A stretch of DNA of 64,000 nucleotides from Ricordea florida (GCA_949710005.1 OX453275.1:26265218-26329217), one strand, 5' to 3'; positions 44,191 through 57,215 are shown, counted from the first letter of the stretch. Made by a program: numbers and translations. Notes: generated by a model from the letters alone, not told the origin.

Positions 44191-45109
44191 TAGTCAAGCG
44201 CAAAAGTCAACATTTCACAAGGGTGGAATCAGAGCGTACTGAATTGAACTTCGCTTCAAACTAATTAAACGTGGAGTATTTGTTTTGTTAAATTTTATTG
44301 GATCTGATTGATTGAAAGGATTTTTATTGAATTCACTTTGATTGGAATGTTTGTGCAGCGGACAGACATTATAATTTCACATTTTCGTTGGTACAAGCAT
44401 TCGTCTGTTTAGATGACTGATATGTAAATATGAATAAAACAAGCAACTGAACAAAGTTTCTGCTAACTTTCTTCATCCAGAGCGCGTCATTTCGTCCTGG
44501 GAGGCGATATTGCTTTTGGACCCCCTAAAATACTAAGAAGGGGTCCCTGTGGACGCATAAATATCATACTTGAAATATGTGCACATTTCTTCCACTTGTA
44601 TCGACGCGAAAAAAAAACAGTCCGCTAGCCACGTGCGGAACAACGAACGTCCGAAGATGAGCACTGGAGCGTCATGCCTTCTGATGCACAATTGCCACCA
44701 ATGACGGATTTTCGCGTTCATTCTCTCCGCATTTTTGGAGTTCTGACTTCTCATAACAAAAGATTTTTAGTTTGAGAGAGCCATAGCGTCACGCGGAGGT
44801 GAACGAAGAAACATTTACTCGGCCCAGTAATCGCAGTTTTCAAAATGGCGGACACCGACAATGCGATTTTTCACTCGCCTTCATCATCTAATTAAGAGGT
44901 GATTGAAATTAATATTTATGATAGGACCCCCAAAATTCTGGTCTGGACCCCCAAATATTTGTTCTAGGGGTCCAGAGGACCCCTACCCCATAAAACCTGG
45001 ATGCAACACTGCGCAATGTAATCCAGTAGCAGTTGTTGTTGCGATTATAATCATCTTACCGCGGTACAACTTGTACAATTTATATGCTTACAATTTTACA
45101 TGCAAAAAT

Positions 45110-45420
45110 GTCAACGCGTTGATTGGCTGAGAGCACTCCAAGTAGAGCAGAAAGCTGACTGACTTGTTGATTACAGAAAGTTGAAATCGATTACAGAAAT
45201 TAGAAGCTAAATTTTTGCACGTATATGATTGACAACATGATCAAAGGATTTCGAGTGCAACTTTGTATAAATGAGCACTCGTAAATTTTTCAAAGACAAC
45301 AAATTGCACTCACCTTCGGGTTTGCGCGATTTTTTCAGTCTATGAAAAATTAAGTTGTGTTCATTTATTTGAAACTGCACTCGAAACTGTTTGATTACCT
45401 AAACCAATCAGTAAAATAAA
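45110..45420. mobile_element. MITE family F, copy 1
   Basis: GTTGATTGGCTGAGAGCAC, GATTTCGAGTGCAACTTTG, ATTGCACTCACC and AAACTGCACTCGAAACTG; the arms with TCGAGTGCA are inverted. A related copy is at 62375-62575 (CATTGGCTGAGAGCACG, AAATTGCACTCGAAATC). Confidence 0.65.
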
Positions 45421-45867
45421 AAATATGATTTATAAAGCGAACGTGGAGGGATATGACATATCACTTCACAAGTTACATTGTCCAGTCAAATAGACTGTTA
45501 TAAATCAGTTACAGAAATCATATTGACCGTCAGTTTGTGCTGACTCCCAAGTGACACAGTTGGTGGGAATGGTTTTTCTGTATTTTACCTGGCGGATGCT
45601 ACATTTCTGGTAATACTCTTTCTCAGAATATGCAATAAGAATCATTAAATAGTAAGTAGTTTGATGCTAATCATGTTAAGTTAAATAAATTATGAACTCA
45701 AAAAGTGATAATTTGCGACTCAAATCTTTGTTACCCCTGTTTAGTGAGTACCACAAGAGAAGACCCTACATGAAGAGCCTGATATAGAGGATGTTACACG
45801 ACCACTCAACGAGCTCGAGTGACCTCAGCAAGCGAGCGAAATATTTTTCAACACGAGAAGAGCAATT

Positions 45868-46336
45868 GAGGGGGACATTGGGGGGTACCCAATACCGCAA
45901 TACCGTAAGAAAAAAAATGCAAATACCGAAATACCGAGTGCAAAATCTACAAAATTCCGATACCGCACTTTTAATCGGCCACGCTTAAAGTTGTATCCAC
46001 CTAGTGCGTTCAGTTATCTCTCTAATGTGCCGATGTTTTCGTTTCAAAGAAATTTTTATAGAGCAACAATGATATGAAGCAAATCACGATTGGTTTGCTA
46101 TGTTACGCGAACTTCGGAGCTAGTTATGACGAGAAGTGTGAACACCGTGACTTCAACTGAACCGCAATACCGCGAAATATGTTTTTTTTACCGATTACCG
46201 TCAGTCAAAACGACGAAAAACCGCATACCGTAGGGCTACCGCATACCGCAATACCGTAGCTTGGGACTTGAATTACCGAAATACCGCCTGAAAATAAGCC
46301 CAATACCGCAATACCGTAAACCCCAATGGCCCCCTC
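45868..46336. mobile_element. Element built of ATACCG-type motifs
   Basis: Ends GAGGGGGACATTGGGG and CCCCAATGGCCCCCTC are inverted. GCAATT flanks both sides (45862-45867 and 46337-46342) as a likely 6-bp target duplication. Inside, AATACCGCAATACCGTAA recurs near both ends in the same direction, with many ATACCG or TACCGNA units. It lies about 460 bp upstream of the DGKE start codon. Confidence 0.75.
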
Positions 46337-46342
46337 GCAATT

Positions 46343-46797
46343 CCATTTCGCCAAAATGGACGAAGACATGTCATGTTTTTTGTACAAAATTTGGTTGAAT
46401 ACCGAACACCAAGTAGTAGTCTAACAAATCGATAAAAAATGGCGCGCCAGTGATATCGCACTTGTGATGTCATTTATATGCTCATCGGTCTGATATCATT
46501 TTTATTTACCTTTCATGATATCATATCGCTTGAAGACCGGCTCGTTTTCGCAAATGGTATGAAAATCTCGTGACTAAAAATGATCATAGTCACGTCCATA
46601 ATTGTCAACTCGTTTGTTTTTTTCTGTATAGTGACGTAAAAACTGGTTACATATCGCATGATACGCATCAGAAGGGATTAGGTCTCTAGGCATCATGGGT
46701 AATTTCTATCATGGCTGCCCGGCAGGTGTGTTAGTTAAATTAGTGTTGAAACCTGCTCGTACATGTAACTATTGCTCACTTTGGATATGTTTAACTC
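46343..46797 (+). promoter_or_regulatory. Putative DGKE promoter and 5' UTR
   Basis: The only space between the ATACCG element and the DGKE ATG at 46798. No clear TATA box is seen. TGATATCATTTTTA and CATGATATCATATCG form a local inverted motif. The function is inferred from position only. Confidence 0.3.
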
Positions 46798-49700
46798 ATG
46801 GGAAACATACTGGAATGGCGAGGCGACATGTATCAAGTCCTCGCGTGTTGTGGTGTGTTTATTTTATTGTCGTGGGTGTTAACCAAACTTCTAGGCCTAA
46901 CGTGGAAAAGGGGCTTGCGAATTGGCGATCCACACAAAGGGCATCACTGGTTTATGACTGAAATTTTAGATAAGCCTACATATTGTACTTTCTGCGAGCG
47001 TCCGCTTGTGAGGGGAGGATATTGTGAGAACTGCGGGATTTCGGTACACGAAGAATGCATCGGAGAAGCAACGAAGTTGTTTGCGTGCAAAGTGCTTGTG
47101 CTGTCCAAGAGAACTTCAATGAGACATCAGTGGGTAAGAGGGAATTTACCCCTTTGTAGTGCGTGCAGTGTTTGTGGTTTCCAGTGTGGTACAGAACCGA
47201 GATTGTGTGACTTGCGCTGCGTCTGGTGCCAAGACAAATCTCACGATCAGTGTATTCGCAGCAAATCAAACATTTGTGACTTTGGAAAATACAAAACATT
47301 GATTCTCCCGCCACATTGCATCAGTTTGACTGTTGCAAGTTGGCGGAGTAGAAAGCGTTTTGTTGTTCGCGAGGTTAATCCACCACCAATTAAAAACTGG
47401 AGTCCTCTTCTGGTGTTTGCTAATCGCAAGAGTGGAGATAATGAGGGAGAAAGGCTGTTGATGGCTTTCAAGAACTTTCTGAACCCTGTTCAGGTAATTA
47501 TAAACTGTTAGACACAAAAAAATGGGCGAGATTTCTATATACCGTATTTATTTGAGTAAGATATGTTTCAAACGTCAAACTTTTCATGAGACAAACCTAT
47601 TGCAAATTACCTCCAACAAAAGATTTTCTTAATTAGCATTAGATTCAGCACATGAAAAGTTCAATGTTTGAAACAGGCCTAAGCACCCAACCTCCAATTA
47701 TAAGCGCCCAGCTCAAATAAGCGCCCATCTTAAAGGCAGAAAAAGTGCCCACCACCACCCCACCCTCTTTCTGCTTCCACTCTGAAAAAGTTAAGTGCTC
47801 AAATCAGCACCAGAGAATTCATTTAGGGACTCGGATGACAGTAATAGTAAGAGACTTCCCTGAAGAGAGAGTTTTCGGTAAGATTTTCGCACAGGTCCCT
47901 ACTTAATTATGCATGCTGAAGCTGTCTTGTCTGGTGTAATGCATGTGCAAATATTTCTTGTGGTCAAAGAATGAAATAGTATAGTTACAGAATGCATAAT
48001 GAAGTAGGGACCTGTGTGGAAATCTTACCGAGTTTTCTTCAGAGTATTTTACAAAAATCTTGCTTTGTTACATCTTTCCTTTTTGTTATTGCCATTTATT
48101 GTTTTGTTGCAAAATATACGTAGTGAACTTGGTAAAAATAGAAAAAGCGCCCAGCCTCAAATAAATGCCTAAATCAAATAAGTGCCAGGTCTGTCAAGGT
48201 TCAAAAATTTACCTACTGCCCAGGGTGGTTAATTGAATAAATATGGTAACCCCATGCTTCATTGAATATTCTGTAGCAGTACTGTTTCAAAATTTCTTCA
48301 AAAACAAGAAATGTGTGCACGTGCATTACCCTTAAAAATGCAGCTACATCATATGTGATGGTGTATGGGTTGACAGAGAAATCTAGCAAAACAAATTTAC
48401 TCAGTGCAACTACTCAAACCAAGCCAAATAAATTTCATGCAAATTTTTATTTGTCTGTTTGTCAGAATTGTGGCAAGTTTCTAACAACAAGTATGATTCT
48501 TTTTCAATCTTGAGATATTTTGTACAGTTACAGAGAAAGTTATATGAATTTGAAGCAAAATATAGACCAAATGCATAAATAGTAGCCAAAAATGTATTCT
48601 TTTGTTTATATGCTAATTGAAGTCACTAACCTCGCTCTCAAGCAACATTTCTTTTGAATTTTGTCCATGCAAACGATGCTAGAGAGTCTAATTAGCACAT
48701 AAACAAAAGAATAATTTTTTGGCCGCCATTTATGCATTCAGTCTATGAAACATTTGCAGAGGCTGTATTGCTTAGATACTCGATATTGGTTGGATAATTT
48801 GTGTGAAATTTGTTTGGATGGCCTTTTCGAGCAGTTGCACTGTGACAGATGAGTTGATAAATGTAAGTTATGATCCTGTGAGTGTTAGCTCTCCATGGAC
48901 AGAGTAAAGGGCTAACAAGTGGCTAATGCTCAAAATACAAGCTTCTCTTTTATTATATGGCAGTACAACTTACATTTAACAACCTGTTTCATGAATCCAT
49001 TTTTTTATACTCCAGTTTCCCACTGTTGTAGCACTAGTTTGTTTTCATACCTAAGCCATCTTACAAGCTGGTAGAAGCGATATTACTGTGTACCTTTATT
49101 TATGGTGCAGTACATGTATATATCTTAATGATGCACACACGCTTTATTTTCCCCATATAGTTACATTGCAGAAAACTAGTTAAATTATTTGTAAAAGAAA
49201 GATGTAACTGGCCAGACATGAGAGAATATTGGCCTGAGGTCTTGAGAGTACAGGCCAAATGCACTATACAAAAAAGACAGAGGGCAGATATTCTCCCAGT
49301 GCAGTCCTGAGAAAGCTTGGTAAATGAGAGATTTATTACACAACCAGCGTTTTCATTAAGAATTGTAGTAGCAGGAGAATAGTGTAAAGTAACAGGAGAA
49401 TATTCTGAAATTCTGAAAGTGCTCCATGTCTAAATTTAAAACTACATGTAGCTCAGGCCATCTAAATTTGGTCAGAGAATTATTCGGTGAATTCTCTGAT
49501 CTCGATCTGTTACCTAATGAACACCCTGCACAACTAGAAATGGTATGTAGAATTTTTTCTCTGTAAAATACTATTCTCAAGACTAACAAAAATGTTTGTA
49601 TTTGACTATGCATTCAAAAGTGTTGCATTGATTTTTGCTAAAAAATGGTTCATACTGTGAGTCATCTTGAGTGAAAGATGAAAATCTAATGTTGGATTGC

Positions 49701-52700
49701 ATACAATCTTTTGGGATGATATGCAATCTGATAATGGAAGAATATTGACCCTAGAGGGAAACAAAGGAATATAACTAGCTGATTTTAGATGTTGGCAATG
49801 AGACTGCTATGCATGTATAATTCAACATGCCTGATGTTAAACTCTTCACAAAATTCCTGAGTCACAAAGTGACAAGATCAATTTAAAAAACTTTGAAACC
49901 ACAAATGAAAAAAAGAATTTTGATTGCACAAGGGAAAATTGTCATTATTGTTCATCACATAAAATCAAAGTTGTTGAAGGAAGACTGTTCAATGCCACAA
50001 CAAATGACAATTTAACGCACCAACTATTGGTGTGAACATTTTATTCTTTATTATTACAGCAAACACTGACAAATCGTTGCTGCCAACAGAAATTCAACAA
50101 TAATGCCTAGTTACCAAACAACCTGTCAGGATCATATGTATCTTCCCCTCTTGATTGCCAAAAGTACCCTTGTGATTAAGAAAACAAGTGACCTCTGTGT
50201 CAGCTAATCAGCATCTAGTAATTTTGCCCTGTATATGATAAAATCTTGTAATAGTTGTTTTTGTAATTTTAGTAAAGGAAATTATTTTGCTTGTTTGGTT
50301 AACAATACCCTTATCCAGGTCATAGATCTGCATGAGGTTCCTCCTGAGTCAGCATTAGAGTTTTGTAAGCTGGTTCCAGACCACAGAATTCGTATCCTTG
50401 TTTGTGGAGGAGATGGGAGTGTAGGATGGGTTCTTGGCGCTCTGGACAAAGTCAAGTTAAAGGTTTGTACTTACTCAATAAGAGTAAAATTACCAGTAAC
50501 CTTAAAGGCACACGTGTCAAGGTACAAATTCCCCTTAGTGGACCCCATACATTTCTTATATATAGCACTGTCAAGGAGAATGTTTTCCAGTGTCAAGTGG
50601 AGGCAGTACACCAATAGTGATCATTCCCTTATATTTGTATTATTGGCAGGCATTTTTATTGGAGCAGAACAGTTAACTAATATACAAAATGCATATTACT
50701 CCGCAATTCAAATATATGGTCTTTCATATATTCACTTGCATTCTTCTCCATCTACGGGTATATTATGAACTCGCAATGTGACCAGCTCCCAGTTGGATTG
50801 ATAGCGCAGTTGGTAGAGCACACCGGTATCGCAGAGGTCATGGGTTTGAATCCCGTTCAGGCCTGAATTTTTTTAGGCTTTAATTTCTCAGCTGCTTAAG
50901 TTGTGTACATAACTGCGATGATCAATCAATGTCATTACACATTAATCGCAGTTCAAATACATGGTCTTTCATATATATTCACTTGCATGCAAAATGTCTG
51001 CTATGGAACAAACTGTAACACCTTTTCTTGTTGTCTGTAGCTGCCTCCATATATTGGTATTCTTCCACTTGGAACTGGAAATGATATGGCACGTGTGCTA
51101 GGGTGGGGCAGTGGCTATGCGGGAGAAGAGGATGTTGATGAAATCCTTACGTCGGTTATGACAGCAAAAGTGACTCCACTTGACAGGTAAACTGTAGTTA
51201 CTCTAGTCTTTTTATTGATTGGAAATGTTTGTCCCATGCATGTTGATCTTAATGGCCCTACTTCCACACGTCTCAGGGGTAGAAGGTTTAAACTAGTAAT
51301 AATATTGGAAGGTCAAGGTTTCAACTCACATTGTGAGTCCCCTTTCCAGAGTGTGCCAGTGACATGCTTAGAGATGCATTTATTTTTTAACATATTTTCC
51401 AAGCTCAATATAAATGTATGCCATTTTCATTTCACACCCCATTCAGTGTGTGACGTTCAAATCCTAGCAGTATGCAGGATGTTTGTCCCATCGACATAGT
51501 TACAGTTAATGGCCTTGCTCCCATAAGTTGACCTTAGCTTAGTGGTAGACCATCTGAACTAGAGATTGTAAAATCGTAGGTGTGAATCAGGGTTGTCACT
51601 AAGCACTGGCTGCCGGCATAATTGGCTGGGTGACGAAAAGGCGATTGGCAGCTGAATTTTGATTGGCAGCTGAAGTCTACCTAACTCTGTTGTCAGCGGG
51701 ATGAATTTACTGCCTCAACCAGCAGCCAATTTTCTTAGCTACAACCCTGTTTGAAAACCAATTTGTCTGTGATCAGAAGACTTCTTTAATTAGTTCACCA
51801 TGCTCAACATATACCATTCACATTAGTATTTGGTTTTGTGTTTCTTTGCTCATGCAACTAACCCTAACACTGATAATTTGCAACTAACCTAGTACATATA
51901 ACTTGAGAGTAATAGAATCCAAATCATGTGCAAGAGTCAATGATCAATCTCTTCAAATACTCTAATATATTTGGAGTCATGGCAGTATGCAAGATGTTTT
52001 TGCCATGAACCTAGTTTAGTGACCTTGCTGTCATGAGTCTCCCATAGCTCTGGTAAGTTGTCCAAACTAGTAATAATCAGTTTTTTAATCACAAGTTCAT
52101 AGGTTGGACTCTTATTGGTAGAACTTGGATTTACTGTTTTGCAATCTTCCTGTGACATGCTGATAAAGCTTATCCTCCATTTTTTGGGACCATATGCTTG
52201 TACCTTCTTCATTATTTTACAGTTGGTTTTGTTGTCAACAATTTAAGTTTTTTCAAAACCCCTAATTTGAAATAGGGGATAAGTCCACCAGGATAGAAGT
52301 ATTAAAGCTAAAATTTATTGAAAGCTTTTAAACTGAAAAGTGTCGATCTCTATAGGTGGAAATTAACAATTGAGAATACACGACGCTACTTTGATGTCAG
52401 GAGGCGTAAAAAGGTACCAAGTTAATCTAGATGAGTGCTTTGGTTGTATTCAAACATACACTACTCATTAGCAATTATTTGTTTTGTTCAATTTAAGTGG
52501 CAGTTTGGGGTCTCAACTGCTCATGTATATGTTGTAGTTCAATTTTATCCTTGGTTTAAATTTCATTTTCCTTTGTTTTGGTTTTTGGATGGTAATGTCT
52601 GATAATGAGTTTGAAGCAAAGGAGAAAAGCATAATATTTAGATCAAGGATAAAATTGAACCACAACATATACATTGGAGACAATGTTGTAAAGTGCTTTT

Positions 52701-54698
52701 GTGTGAACACCATAATAACGTATAACTTTTTCTGTCTTAAATGAGAAGAAAACAAGCTGAGAAGTTTTTAAACTTTCTAAGCCAAAGTCTCAGTACATGT
52801 AGCCTCCTCCATACACTCAGATATACTGTAGAATAGCATGGAAAGAATAGTATGCAGTGGAATTGAACAGTGGGTAGTTTTCCTCAACCTTTTTATCCCA
52901 TTTTGTTTTCTCTGTGCTTTTCCTGTGTCTTGAGTACCTGAAAGAGTACACTGAATACTAGACAAGTAAAAGGTTGCAGCAAACTGAGTCTTTTCTGATT
53001 GTTGTATCTAAGTGGATTTTTGTTGCAGCAATAAATTAAAGCTCCTTCATTTGTAGGTGTTTTGGATGAACAATTACTTTTCAGTGGGCTGTGATGCTAA
53101 AGTGGTTCTTAACTTCCATCTTCATCGTGAAAGTCAGCCTTCTCTTTTTACCAGCCGCATACTCAACAAGGTAGAATTTTTGATCATTCTTTATTGATCT
53201 TGCTGCATTATTTTTTTATTATTGTTATTATTATCATAATCATTATCATTATCGTTATCATTACTAGCCTGGGTAGTCAGAGCTTAGGAGAGTGCATTCG
53301 ATATGTTTGTAGGTGTACAGGTAGCCATTGAGGGAGAAGGGTGGATGGTTTGTGTGATACTTTAACATAAGGGTTACATACAGAGGAACCTCTATTTAAA
53401 CTGTTGTGAAGGTTGTGAAGGCTAGCGATATTGTTTATGGTTGGTTTTAAGTGCTTGTAATTTGAGTGAGACACTGGCTCGAGTGCTTTGGGCATGTGAA
53501 TGGAACTTAAAATAAAGCAAAATAATAGAACACAATTAGCGTTTTAATTATCCAGGTTTTTTTGTTCAAAAACACTTCTTCGGATATCTCTTTCGGTTAT
53601 TTGTAAGAACATCCAATCATCAACTTTTTTACAAAATGAATTAAAGTGAATTTACTTTTTAAGCTTTCTCATCTGAATTAAAATTTTGCTCTGAACAACC
53701 CGGCCCAGTTGACTACATGTTAGATGTAATCATTCATTTCATTTTATATTGGGAATTCCACATGTAAACAGTTACTGAAATTTACCATATTTAATGAAAC
53801 TGTTACTTGCAAATCTTCTCTACTTGTGTTGATATTAAAAACCCAAGTCTACACTTTTTGTGCTGAATGCCGGGGCACAATGAATATTTTTAAACAGGAC
53901 CATGTATATCATATTTTACTTTGTGGCACAATGGCTGCTGAGTAAACAACCTGGTTTGATGTCATATAATGCATGAGGAGTCACACACATTTTCCAAAGA
54001 CAGTAATGAACCATACTGAAAAATGTGAAGACTTAATCCAACGTCTTTTGCTTAATACCGATAGTAGACCTTCAGCAAACGTTTGTTGTGTTTGAATTGT
54101 TTTACTATAAATACTCAGGTGATTATTTCAAAAAAAGAAAAGAAAAAGCATTGTACAACAAGAAAACACACACACCTTGTACAACTGGCAGCCATTTTGT
54201 TCATTGAGGTGATTATCGGCTAATAATCCGAGGTAGCAAACCAATCAGAGCACGCGATTTTGTATACGGTAATCACCTGAGTACTTATACTAATATTATT
54301 ATATTAGTACCATAACAAATGTATGAGAACAGTTAGGAGAAAATGAATATTGATATTGGGACTTAAAGGGTTAAATATGGCCCTAAACAAGTCCATAATT
54401 TTGGTAGGCAGTTAAATGCCACAATATTTTTTGTGCAAGTTTCACCATCCTTCATAATCTTGTTTGCAGGCAGTTTATGGCTTGTATGGTGCTCGTGATG
54501 TGCTGGAACAAGACTGCAAGGATTTACATGAGCAGGTTGAGGTAGAGTCTCTAAGTAGTAATTTATTTCATTCATTAACCTCTTCATCCCATTGGGGGCA
54601 GAAGGCCGCAATGATATTAGTATTTCATTTAAATTATTAGTTAAGAAATAGAAAACATGTACCGTGTTTCTATCGAGTTATAGAAACACGAGTGAAAG

Positions 54699-54729
<31 letters not shown>

Positions 54730-54730
54730 G

Positions 54731-54761
<31 letters not shown>

Positions 54762-57215
54762 GAGTTCTCCCAAACTTTCACGAGTGTTTCTATAACTCAA
54801 TAGAAACACGAAGAACATGTTTTCTATTTCTTTTAGAAAACACCGCGACGAAAAAAAGAAAAGCAACTTGTTAGCTTTGATTATCAAAATGTAAATTCTC
54901 TTTGCACGCGTCATCATTACGTCAACAGCTCGTGCTAGTTCTGTGTTTCTATCGAGTTATAGAAACACGATTTCTAACCAATCAGCGCGCGTACTTTCTT
55001 AGGACTGTTTTCTAACATAAATTATCATATGCCTTAGGTTTGGTAAAAGTTACAAGTATCATTAATTTTTATACCAAAAAGCAGGATTTGAAAATTAAAA
55101 TTTGAAAGCACTGACTAACCAATGCACAATCCAAACCACTATAGACTGCATACAGCATCCAAAATCAAGGCGAAAATCTCAAGCTGATCTGCTTGTTGCT
55201 GTGCATGGTACATTTGAAATCTGCACATTTGCCAGTATGGTTACCAGTAACCCTGCAATCTGTGCCCTAAAGCAGGGAGAGGTGACACACTGTAGGTGTA
55301 AACCAGGAAAATGATAGTACTTAACATTTTGGGCTAGTTGTTTAACAGCTGGACTTATAGTCATGTAAATAATGTTAAATATTTTCTACAAATGGGAAAT
55401 AATAATAATAAGTGATACATCATTGCAGTTATGTACACAACACTTGGTGGTTGCAAAGACTAATAATAATAATAATAATAATAATACCACCCAGTGTGCT
55501 TGATAGCTCAGTTGGTTTGAGTATTGCACTGGTATTGTAAGGTGATGGGTTTGCATCCCATTCAAGGCTGAATTTTTCTCAGGTTTTATCTTTGCAACTG
55601 CCAAGAATTGGTGTCTATTACTGCATTACCTTTCTCTTCATATAAATTTGATTTCTTCAGCTTGAGATGGACGGGAACAAAGTTGATCTCCCAGAGTTGG
55701 AGGGAATTGTAATCCTGAACATTAACAGCTGGTGTGGAGGTTGTGAACTGTGGGTCAGCACTGACGATAATCCATGTCCTACATCAAGGTGGGTACAGTG
55801 GTAACTTGTTGTTTAGTCACACTGTACACAGACATTGATTATGTATAGCCCCTTAACCCTTTAAGCCTCGAGGGGTCTCCCTGTTAAAAGTAAAATCGTC
55901 TGGCGTTAGCCAGAGTAAAATCTAGAAAGTTACTCCTTGGGAGTGAAAGGGTTAAGAGAGATAGTTTTTAACCCTTTATGCCCTATGGGGTCTCCCTGTT
56001 ACGATTAAAATCGTCTGGCTTTAGCCAGAGGAAAATCTAGAAAGTCACTCTTAAGGTGAAAAGGGTTAAGAGAGATAGTTTTTAACCATTTTACTGCTAA
56101 GAGGTTTCCCAGTGACAATTAAGGTTGTCTGGCGTTAGCCAGAGTAAATTCTATTAAGCCACTCTTGGGAGTGAAAGGGTTAGAGTTTTTTTTTTAACCG
56201 TTTAAGACGAGTAAAATCATCTGGCGTTAGTCACAGTAAAATCTATAAAGTTACTCCTTGGGAGTGAAAGGGTTATGAACGAGAGTTTTGTAACCCTTTA
56301 AGCCCTAAGGGGTCTCCCTGTGACGAGTAAAATCGTCTGATGTTAGCCGGAGTAAAATCTATAAAGTCACTCTTAGGGTGTCAAGGGTTAAAGGGGGGGG
56401 GGTACTTTAGTGATTTTTGGGTAGGGATGTGCCACTGGGACCCTAGAACCTTAAGCTTATACCAGACTTAGTTCAGCTGAGTTTTGCTGCCCTATGCCTA
56501 GACTACACTCCTAATTCCCTTGAGTAGCCATTGCCGGTCTTGCTAGTCTTGACTTAAGTCTTCAATTGATCAGTTTCCAGAAAATGATACCCTTTTCTAG
56601 ACTCCAATCTCTGATTTCTTTGACTTAACTGCTTCAAAACCCTGCCACTCACAGCAGCGCGATAGTCTTCTCAATTCTCGTTACGTGTATATATTTACTT
56701 GGCTCTGTGCTAATTTTCTTGAGTATATTGTGTACTTTGGAAGTGAAAGATTGAAAGCGAAATCGTCATTTTATAAATCGCTTTTCAAGCGGTAGAGGTA
56801 AATCATTTTATTGCATTTTTACTGTAGCATTAACGATGGAATATTGGAGGTTGCTGGTCTTTATTCCGCCCTGCACATCGCTAGACTGCAGGTGAACATG
56901 GCCGACCCAATCCGCATTGGTCAGGCACGGACCGTTAAGGTAAGAAGCAGGGTTTGGATAGGGCCTGAGAAACAAATGTTTTGGGAAGCTTTTTCACTTT
57001 ACTGAATGCGTATTTCGTACTTCCTGTGCTCTGATTGGCTGGATCTTATGTGGCTCAATGTTCTTTCTTTTCGACAGCTTACTCTCAAAGACACCAGGTC
57101 CCTCCCGGTTCAGGTTGACGGAGAGCCCTGGGAGGAAGGCCCTTGCGTGATAACAATAACGCACCACAATCAAGCGCTGATGCTGAGCAGAGAGGAAAAG
57201 CAACATGACATATAG
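46798..57215 (+). CDS. DGKE: Diacylglycerol kinase epsilon
   Basis: Exons: 46798-47493, 50319-50462, 51041-51186, 52356-52413, 53057-53170, 54470-54541, 55661-55788, 56828-56939, 57078-57215; 535 aa (human form 567). It phosphorylates diacylglycerol to phosphatidic acid. The epsilon type is embedded in ER/plasma membrane and prefers arachidonoyl substrates. A hydrophobic helix lies at residues 11-33. The first C1 domain spans H50 to C97 (C63, C66, C76, C79, H84, C87). The second begins at H110 and runs to C160. The catalytic domain starts at [13 protein letters not shown] (202), with [11 protein letters not shown] around 261-271 and [17 protein letters not shown] from 287. The accessory domain ends with [19 protein letters not shown], as in DGKE. 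No PH, SAM, EF-hand or ankyrin regions are visible, which fits class III. Introns are full of MITEs. A possible poly(A) signal is at 57893. All nine junctions are in phase. Confidence 0.96.
47873..48040. mobile_element. MITE with TCGGTAAGATTT ends
   Basis: TTCGGTAAGATTTTCGCACA and GGTCCCTACTTAATTATGC are mirrored by ATGCATAATGAAGTAGGGAC and GTGGAAATCTTACCGAG. DGKE intron 1. Confidence 0.8.
48563..48745. mobile_element. MITE with TAGACCAAATGCAT ends
   Basis: TAGACCAAATGCATAAATAG and ATTCTTTTGTTTATATGCTA face near complements ending at 48745 (AAACAAAAGAATAAT, TTATGCATTCAGTCTA). DGKE intron 1. Confidence 0.8.
49360..49490. repeat. Dispersed repeat C, copy 2
   Basis: GTAACAGGAGAATATTCTGA and TAAATTTGGTCAGAGAATT match 9715-9936 with a deletion in the middle. 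DGKE intron 1. Confidence 0.55.
50794..50945 (+). mobile_element. SINE family E, copy 1 (tRNA-derived)
   Basis: TTGATAGCGCAGTTGGTAGA and CATGGGTTTGAATCCCGTTC are A and B box-like, followed by GCCTGAATTTTTTTAGGC and an ACTGC-containing tail. A relative is at 55493-55620. DGKE intron 2. Confidence 0.7.
52505..52684. mobile_element. MITE family A, copy 2
   Basis: GTATATGTTGTAGTTCAATT at 52525 faces its complement ending 52672, the same arm as 991-1010. Inner CCTTTGTTTTGG faces GCAAAGGAG. DGKE intron 4. Confidence 0.75.
53213..53262. repeat. ATT/ATC microsatellite
   Basis: Runs of TTATTATTATCAT and ATCATTATCGTTATC in DGKE intron 5. Confidence 0.8.
53529..53716. repeat. Dispersed repeat G, copy 1
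   Basis: TACTTTTTAAGCTTTCTCAT and CTGAACAACCCGGCCCAG align with 60200-60290 (GCTTTTTAAGCTCTCATATC, CGAACAACCGGCCACAG). DGKE intron 5. Confidence 0.5.
54107..54289. mobile_element. MITE with ACTCAGGTGATTA ends
   Basis: ATAAATACTCAGGTGATTAT and GGTAATCACCTGAGTACTTA are inverted; ACCAATCAGAGCACGCG lies inside. DGKE intron 5. Confidence 0.75.
54641..55014 (-). mobile_element. MITE family E, copy 3
   Basis: Nearly identical to the reverse complement of 16831-17203: TTAAGAAATAGAAAACATGT start, palindromic centre around AGCCGCAGGCGAGTG, and TTTCTTAGGACTGTTTTCTA end. DGKE intron 6, about 100 bp after exon 54470-54541. Confidence 0.9.
55459..55488. repeat. (AAT)n microsatellite
   Basis: Nine or more AAT units just before the SINE at 55493. 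Confidence 0.85.
55493..55620 (+). mobile_element. SINE family E, copy 2
   Basis: GCTTGATAGCTCAGTTGGTT and GATGGGTTTGCATCCCATTC, then GGCTGAATTTTTCTCAGG, match the copy at 50794. DGKE intron 6. Confidence 0.65.
55853..56392. mobile_element. Five tandem family D short MITEs
   Basis: Units of about 100-115 bp start near 55853, 55967, 56082, 56194 and 56290. Each has AACCCTTT-type ends, GGGGTCTCCCTGT, AAATCGTCTGGCGTTAGCC and a GGAGTGAAAGGGTT-type close. The fourth lacks part of its left end. Spacers such as AGAGATAGTTTT also repeat. DGKE intron 7. Confidence 0.85.

Noticed and set aside
44517..45000. Possible element bounded by GGACCCCC motifs
   Set aside because: GGACCCCCTAAAAT and AGGGGTCCAGAGGACCCC are suggestive, but the ends cannot be placed and no second copy was seen.
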